Assembly: GCF_000949425.1 (NCBI RefSeq)
Contig: NZ_CP010976.1
Span: 3,472,001-3,536,000 of the forward strand
DNA: 64,000 nt
Direction of reading: 5' to 3'
Source: Paenibacillus sp. IHBB 10380
Lineage (GTDB): Bacteria; Bacillota; Bacilli; Paenibacillales; Paenibacillaceae
Under the pieces are notes generated by a model. It had not been told where the DNA came from. It made no database searches and worked only from the letters and a program-made list of their open reading frames with translations. Numbering within the stretch: the stretch's first letter is position 1; every line of letters begins with the position of its first letter. Both the position numbers and the translations under genes were made by a program. This document shows, piece by piece, positions 59,685-64,000 of the stretch.

Positions 59685-61733
59685 TCAACTTAACCCTAGC
59701 AATCTTCCCCCCTGATAGACGATGAAGGCTACGATCCAAGCCGTTGCCGTCTGATAACCCACCGCAAAGAGTGTCCATTTCCATGAGTTCATTTCTCGCT
59801 TAATCGCTGCAAATGCAGCTATACAAGGCATGTAGAGCAACGTAAATGTCATGAAGGCATAAGCCTTCAGCGGGGTGAAATACAGCTGGAGCGAAGCCAT
59901 AAGCTGTACCGAATCTTCTCCCACTTCACCTAGATTGTTGAGAATACCCATTGTAGCTACAACAGCCTCCTTTGCTACGAAGCCCGTTAGCAACGCAACC
60001 GAGGATCTCCAATCTCCAAATCCAAGCGGTGCGAAAAAGGGGGCAATGAAACTGCCTACAGCTCCAAAAATACTGTTACTCACATCGTCAACCTCACTCA
60101 AGGAGAAGCTGAATGTTTGTCCAAACCATATAATAACGGATGCAGCAAAGATGACAGTACCCGCTTTTTTAATAAAACCTTTCCCTCGGTCCCACATACG
60201 AATCATCAGACCTTTAATTGTAGGAATACGATACGGCGGAAGCTCCATCACAAAAGGTTCGGCTTCTCCTTTAAAGATCGTTTTCTTAAGTAAAATACCC
60301 GAAAGTATAGCTACAACCACACCTAGAATATAAAGCGAAAAAATGACTGTACTTTGAGAATTCGCGAAGAATGCAGCTGCAAACAATGCATAAACAGGCA
60401 GACGTGCTCCACAAGACATAAATGGTGTCAAAATGATCGTCAATCTTCTGTCCTTCTCATTCTCCAAAGTTCTTGTTGCCATGATGGCTGGAACACTACA
60501 TCCGATTCCCATAATCATTGGAATAAAGGATTTACCACTAAGTCCTATTTTCCTTAGTAATCGATCCATAATAAAAGCAGCCCTAGACATATAACCACTG
60601 TCTTCTAAGATCGCTAGAAAGAAGAATAAAATCATAATCTGGGGTACGAATACAAGAATACTACCAAGACCGGCTATTATACCTCCAACGATGAGTGACT
60701 CAAGCCAGTCCGCAGCCCCAGCATGATGTAACAATGTAGTCACAGCATCCGCTAATGAAACATTAATCAATTGATCAATGAAATCGATGGTGAAGTTACC
60801 TATAAACCCAAAAGTAATCGTAAACACCACATACATTACCAATAGAAACAGAGGAATCGCCAGAATTCGGTTTGTTAAGATTTTATCTATTTTGTCAGAG
60901 ACCGTTAACTCTCCCGAAATCCTTTTCTTTTTAACCGACTTACCTACAATCTTAGAAATATACTTGTATCGATAGTCGGCAAAAATGGACTCGATGTCAT
61001 TGTCGTATTCTTTCTCCAGTTGATCACGTAATGTATCAACAGATTCTAAAGCTTCATTACCCAGTCCAGTTTTGACAATTACCGTTTCATCACCTTCCAA
61101 TAATTTCACCGCGCCCCAGCGAAGAGGGTAACTATGATATGCCCCTCGATCTGTGATTGCATCCCTTACATCATCTATACTCGCTTCAAGCTTCTCATCA
61201 AAAATTTGTAAAGAAGAAGAACTTGGAGTTCCTGTAGCGACACTTTGAGCCACTTGAAGAGCCTTCTCTACTAATTCTCTTGAACCCAAACCTTTGTTAG
61301 CTGATGTGGGAATGATCGGGATACCCAATTGTTTCTCTAATCTTGTAATTTCAATCGTATCGCCTTTTGCCTCGAGCGCATCCATCATATTCAGAGCAAC
61401 GACAACGGGGATACCGAGTTCGATAAGCTGTGTCGTTAAATATAGATTTCTTTCTATATTTGTTGCATCCACAATATTAATGAGTACATCAGGCTTCTCA
61501 TCCAATATGTAATCTCTTGCAATCATTTCTTCTAATGAATATGGAGATAAAGAGTAAATACCTGGGAGATCTATAATCTGAATATTTTCTTTGAATCTCC
61601 TGGCATTACCCACTTTCTTCTCCACGGTTACTCCCGGCCAGTTTCCCACATGCTGCGTACTCCCTGTAACCTCATTGAACATGGTTGTTTTTCCGCAATT
61701 CGGATTACCTACAAGTGCAAATCTATAGGACAT
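59685..61733 (-). CDS. feoB: Ferrous iron transporter B
   Basis: The 682-residue protein has an N-terminal G domain with the P-loop GNPNCGKTTMFN (residues 9-20), the DLPG switch II motif as IDLPGIYSLSPYS, and NMMD in the nucleotide base motif. A helical spacer (about 165-265) precedes about ten membrane helices with two Gate regions. It takes up ferrous iron. The preceding two feoA genes are in the same operon and overlap or nearly so. Expression should be Fur-controlled because of the upstream box. Confidence 0.96.
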   Translation of the reverse strand: MSYRFALVGNPNCGKTTMFNEVTGSTQHVGNWPGVTVEKKVGNARRFKENIQIIDLPGIYSLSPYSLEEMIARDYILDEKPDVLINIVDATNIERNLYLTTQLIELGIPVVVALNMMDALEAKGDTIEITRLEKQLGIPIIPTSANKGLGSRELVEKALQVAQSVATGTPSSSSLQIFDEKLEASIDDVRDAITDRGAYHSYPLRWGAVKLLEGDETVIVKTGLGNEALESVDTLRDQLEKEYDNDIESIFADYRYKYISKIVGKSVKKKRISGELTVSDKIDKILTNRILAIPLFLLVMYVVFTITFGFIGNFTIDFIDQLINVSLADAVTTLLHHAGAADWLESLIVGGIIAGLGSILVFVPQIMILFFFLAILEDSGYMSRAAFIMDRLLRKIGLSGKSFIPMIMGIGCSVPAIMATRTLENEKDRRLTIILTPFMSCGARLPVYALFAAAFFANSQSTVIFSLYILGVVVAILSGILLKKTIFKGEAEPFVMELPPYRIPTIKGLMIRMWDRGKGFIKKAGTVIFAASVIIWFGQTFSFSLSEVDDVSNSIFGAVGSFIAPFFAPLGFGDWRSSVALLTGFVAKEAVVATMGILNNLGEVGEDSVQLMASLQLYFTPLKAYAFMTFTLLYMPCIAAFAAIKREMNSWKWTLFAVGYQTATAWIVAFIVYQGGRLLGLS

Positions 61734-61754
61734 TTACAATCCTCCTAAGGTTTA

Positions 61755-61985
61755 TCATCGTTTCTGAATCACAATATTATCTGCTTCTGCCTTACGAAAG
61801 GTTAACTCGTATCCTCTTATATTCACTTCAATGGGGTCGCCCATAGGAGCTACTTTCCGAACGATGACCTCTGTTCCTCTAGTCACACCCATATCCATTA
61901 GACGTCTTCTAACAGGTCCTTCCCCTTTAATTGCTATGATGACGGCTTTATCTCCCGGACTACAGTCTTTTAATGTTAGTTCCAT
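61755..61985 (-). CDS. feoA: FeoA-family SH3-like protein (copy 2)
   Basis: The 76-residue protein has the FeoA SH3-like fold: MELTLKDCSPGDKAVII, LMDMGVTRGTEVIVRKVAPM and the final RGYELTFRKAEADNIVI. The ATG at 61985 follows GGAGGG. An upstream extension to 62006 has no homology. FeoA interacts with the FeoB G domain and modulates transport. It is the second of two tandem FeoA genes. Confidence 0.9.
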   Translation of the reverse strand: MELTLKDCSPGDKAVIIAIKGEGPVRRRLMDMGVTRGTEVIVRKVAPMGDPIEVNIRGYELTFRKAEADNIVIQKR

Positions 61986-62006
61986 CCTAATCCCTCCATT
62001 ACTCAT

Positions 62007-62222
62007 CTACACCACAACCCATAATTGCTGTGCAACACCCTTGCCTATCGCTAATCTGGAATCCTTCACACGCACAATCAGGTTGCCACCGTTCTCTGAA
62101 ATGACTGTAATCTGGGTACCTGGCACCATCCCTAATCCTTCTAGAAATTTCTTAGTAGAATCTTTTCCTCTGCACTCTTTAATGATTGCTGATTTGCCTA
62201 TAGAGAGCATGGTCAATGGCAT
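62007..62222 (-). CDS. feoA: FeoA-family SH3-like protein (copy 1)
   Basis: The 71-residue protein reads MPLTMLSIGKSAIIKECRG and has GLGMVPGTQITVISENGGN then RVKDSRLAIGKGVAQ, the FeoA SH3-like fold. It is the first gene of the operon and is followed by another FeoA and by feoB. Tandem FeoA copies are known in Firmicutes, but the reason for two is not established. Confidence 0.9.
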   Translation of the reverse strand: MPLTMLSIGKSAIIKECRGKDSTKKFLEGLGMVPGTQITVISENGGNLIVRVKDSRLAIGKGVAQQLWVVV

Positions 62223-62262
62223 AATTTCATCCCTTTCTATCCACGAGGACCTATTTTAAAGT

Positions 62263-62281
62263 GATATTGATAACCGCTATC
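62263..62281. promoter_or_regulatory. Fur-box-like operator upstream of feoA
   Basis: GATATTGATAACCGCTATC (plus strand) read on the minus strand as GATAGCGGTTATCAATATC matches the 19-bp Fur consensus GATAATGATTATCATTATC at 15 of 19 positions. It lies about 41 bp before the first feoA start codon. The rest of the gap from 62223 to 62560 holds the terminator described next and no gene. Confidence 0.65.
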
Positions 62282-62479
62282 AGTAAATGCTGCGCTTATA
62301 AATGTAAGTCTCGCTTCTAAAAACTGTCAATTATAAATATCACTTTCTAATAATCACAAAAAAATGTATAAAAGTACCAGAAACCCTGTGTAGCAAGTAC
62401 TCTTGGAGGTACCACATCGAATTAGACACAAATATTTCATATAATAGACTTACTTTTTGACACAAAAAATGTAACGGAA

Positions 62480-62528
62480 CACAAAAAAACCATGTTGTAA
62501 TTGGCTCTAAAGCCGTTTCAACATAGTT
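62480..62528 (-). terminator. Terminator of the DUF4129 gene
   Basis: AACCATGTTG and CAACATAGTT pair around GGC/GCC in the inner stem, followed by TTTTTTT on the minus strand. Confidence 0.75.
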
Positions 62529-62560
62529 ACTCAATTCTTATTAGCCTGATCCTTATCTCC

Positions 62561-63829
62561 CTATTCCCCCTTCTTCCAATGATCATGAATGTGTCTTAGT
62601 TGAGATTCATCTATCGTCTTATTTCCGTATCGAACGTCATTGTATAACGAAATAACCTCCTGCGCGAGTGATCCCGAGGTCCGGGTTGTCCCTAGCTGAC
62701 TAGCAACCTCGTTAGGGGTCTGAGATGTAGAATACGATAGCCCATTCTTGATGGCTTTCCTAATCACATTTCGGTAATAATATCTTATTTGATCGCGTCC
62801 ATTAACTGGAAGTATATCTCTCTGACGAAACATAAACCGAGGACGTGTTGGGATTTCTAATTGTTCAGCTTGATCCACGTAAGGAGGCGCCTGTTCTCTC
62901 ATAACGGAAGAGGCTATTCCCCATAGACGCTCAATTCTACTCATCCATCTCCGAATGCCTCTCAAGGCAATTCTGCCTATATAATAAGCCGTAATAACGA
63001 TCAGAATGACTACGAATATTTGAATTATTACATTGACCCATTCCCCACCGTCGCTAGGTGAATAATCTGTCAGTAAAAGTGACAAATCCAATGGATTCTG
63101 CTCCTCAGAAGCAGTGATATTATTTGATTCTTGGGATGACGCTAACCACCCGAATAGCCATTGTACGGCTGAACGAAACAACCAATATATCCCTCCAGCG
63201 AGCTCACTATACGATGCAATCAAGATTATCGACAATATAATGATGAACATCCAGATGTGATTAATAACCCGGAGTGGACGAAGGGCAACTGATGCCCAAC
63301 TATCACCAATAGCTGCGGTCTGCAGTTGCCTAGATTGTAAGCTCACCAGATAAGAACAGAGGATCAGCAACGCAGATATGTATAATCCAGCCTTCATAAC
63401 AATAGATAGTACTGTTGCAGCAAATAAGGAGATGACTATTGTTATCAATAGAGCCATAAGCTGAGCACGAATAGGAAACCTTTCATTCCAATCCTTTAAC
63501 GAACTACCCCGAAGTGAAGAAATCAACACTAGTATAATAACGATCCATTCGCTCCACGCGGACGTCCACCCTTCTACAGCGATAAAAAAAACAAGGCATA
63601 CAGCTATGCTACAGAGCCAAGAAGCCCCCCTTTGTTTAACCGATTGGAAACAAATTCTACCGATTATACTGCCAAGCCACATAAGAGCTGCTGCTACCAT
63701 TGCATTGATATCCATAACATAAATAGATAACAACAATAATAGTGGATAAACTGCCGCTATTTCCAACAAAGCATATAACCCAGACTTAGCATATAACATA
63801 ACTAGATCTTTCGTTCGTTGACGGCTCAT
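62561..63829 (-). CDS. DUF4129-containing membrane protein
   Basis: The 422-residue protein has about eight hydrophobic helices (with VYPLLLLLSIYV, then clusters to residue 290) and a cytoplasmic C-terminus. The C-terminal region, including QIRYYYRNVIRKAIKNGL and the SDFD-like end, matches DUF4129, the module found downstream of MoxR ATPase and DUF58 genes and with transglutaminase-like proteins. Its start overlaps the upstream gene (ATGA). The function is unclear, perhaps membrane-associated protein processing. Confidence 0.75.
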   Translation of the reverse strand: MSRQRTKDLVMLYAKSGLYALLEIAAVYPLLLLLSIYVMDINAMVAAALMWLGSIIGRICFQSVKQRGASWLCSIAVCLVFFIAVEGWTSAWSEWIVIILVLISSLRGSSLKDWNERFPIRAQLMALLITIVISLFAATVLSIVMKAGLYISALLILCSYLVSLQSRQLQTAAIGDSWASVALRPLRVINHIWMFIIILSIILIASYSELAGGIYWLFRSAVQWLFGWLASSQESNNITASEEQNPLDLSLLLTDYSPSDGGEWVNVIIQIFVVILIVITAYYIGRIALRGIRRWMSRIERLWGIASSVMREQAPPYVDQAEQLEIPTRPRFMFRQRDILPVNGRDQIRYYYRNVIRKAIKNGLSYSTSQTPNEVASQLGTTRTSGSLAQEVISLYNDVRYGNKTIDESQLRHIHDHWKKGE

Positions 63830-64000
63830 GCCGTCCCCTCCTTGTATTGATCATATGATCTATCTGTCTCTATTGGCATAATCGAAATGCTATGACCACG
63901 TGAGCGTAGGTACGCAATTTGCTCCTCCATCTGTGGAGAGACAAAAGCTGTGATTAATAAATAATCCCATGTTTCTTGACAATCTCGTTCCAATTCTTCA
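63826..64000 (-). CDS. DUF58-family protein, C-terminal fragment (5' end outside window)
   Basis: A frame of 57 codons comes from outside the window and ends at a TGA that overlaps the next ATG. The sequence ETWDYLLITAFVSPQMEEQI and YLRSRGHSISIMPIE resembles the C-terminal part of DUF58 (von Willebrand-like) proteins. Position directly upstream of a DUF4129 gene fits the moxR-DUF58-DUF4129 operon. The rest of the gene lies at greater coordinates. Confidence 0.65.
   Translation of the reverse strand, partial: EELERDCQETWDYLLITAFVSPQMEEQIAYLRSRGHSISIMPIETDRSYDQYKEGTA

Noticed and set aside
1..64000. CRISPR array or restriction/defence system
   Set aside because: No regularly spaced direct repeats, no Cas, methyltransferase-restriction or toxin-antitoxin signature genes were seen.

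Overview
The window looks like chromosomal DNA from an endospore-forming Firmicute of the Paenibacillus type. The evidence is low to moderate GC, strong AGGAGG-type ribosome binding sites, T-box and S-box leaders, sporulation genes (a ytxC-like gene, a Spo0E-like phosphatase, CotF-like coat proteins, an AbrB-type regulator), a liaFSR module, and the linkages thrS-ytxC, pheS-pheT-zapA-mutS2 and alaR-alaT known from Bacillales. The genus is an inference. Most genes are on the minus strand.

Region 1 (1-15.6 kb): the 3' end of a phosphodiester glycosidase gene, a 34-residue membrane peptide, an AbrB-type regulator, trmL, serC, a class I-beta glutamine synthetase behind a consensus promoter and a GlnR/TnrA box, aroF-type DAHP synthase, ispH, an OmpR-family two-component pair beside an htrA-type protease, and the liaFSR cell-envelope stress module. 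Region 2 (15.8-24.3 kb): thrS with a T-box, ytxC, mqnC, and a metA-metI-metC operon behind one SAM-I riboswitch. Region 3 (24.4-38 kb): corA with a long leader holding two overlapping small ORFs, an HRDC protein, a ROK kinase, a 5'-3' exonuclease coupled to a second phosphodiester glycosidase, an ArsC/Spx-family protein, an RluD-family enzyme coupled to a cobalamin adenosyltransferase, alaR-alaT, coat proteins, an FAD oxidoreductase and small membrane proteins. Region 4 (38-50.6 kb): mutS2, a YvlD-like protein, a diguanylate cyclase, a stand-alone CuA-type lipoprotein, a ZapA with a very long coiled-coil tail, pheST with a T-box, and an ABC-F ATPase with an attenuator-like leader.

Region 5 (about 50.75-57.98 kb) is a decayed integrative element in a tRNA-Gly gene. 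The 3' half of the tRNA and a terminator are repeated at both ends. A truncated excisionase-like gene lies just inside the left end and a tyrosine integrase broken by a frameshift and a nonsense codon lies at the right end. Between them are small phage-type genes, several pseudogenes, an ECF sigma/anti-sigma pair and a DUF2089 regulator/membrane protein pair. Region 6 (58-64 kb): tRNA-Pro, a DRE-TIM aldolase-family protein, a Fur-box-controlled iron operon (feoA-feoA-feoB plus a Cys-rich membrane peptide), and the start of a DUF58-DUF4129 operon that runs off the window.

The observations I rate highest are the decayed tRNA-Gly element, a pair of dispersed hairpin repeats whose six differences all fall in three compensatory base pairs, the attenuator-like leader of the ABC-F gene, the CuA lipoprotein and the ZapA/coiled-coil fusion. 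I did not find a clearly new multi-gene defence or biosynthetic system.
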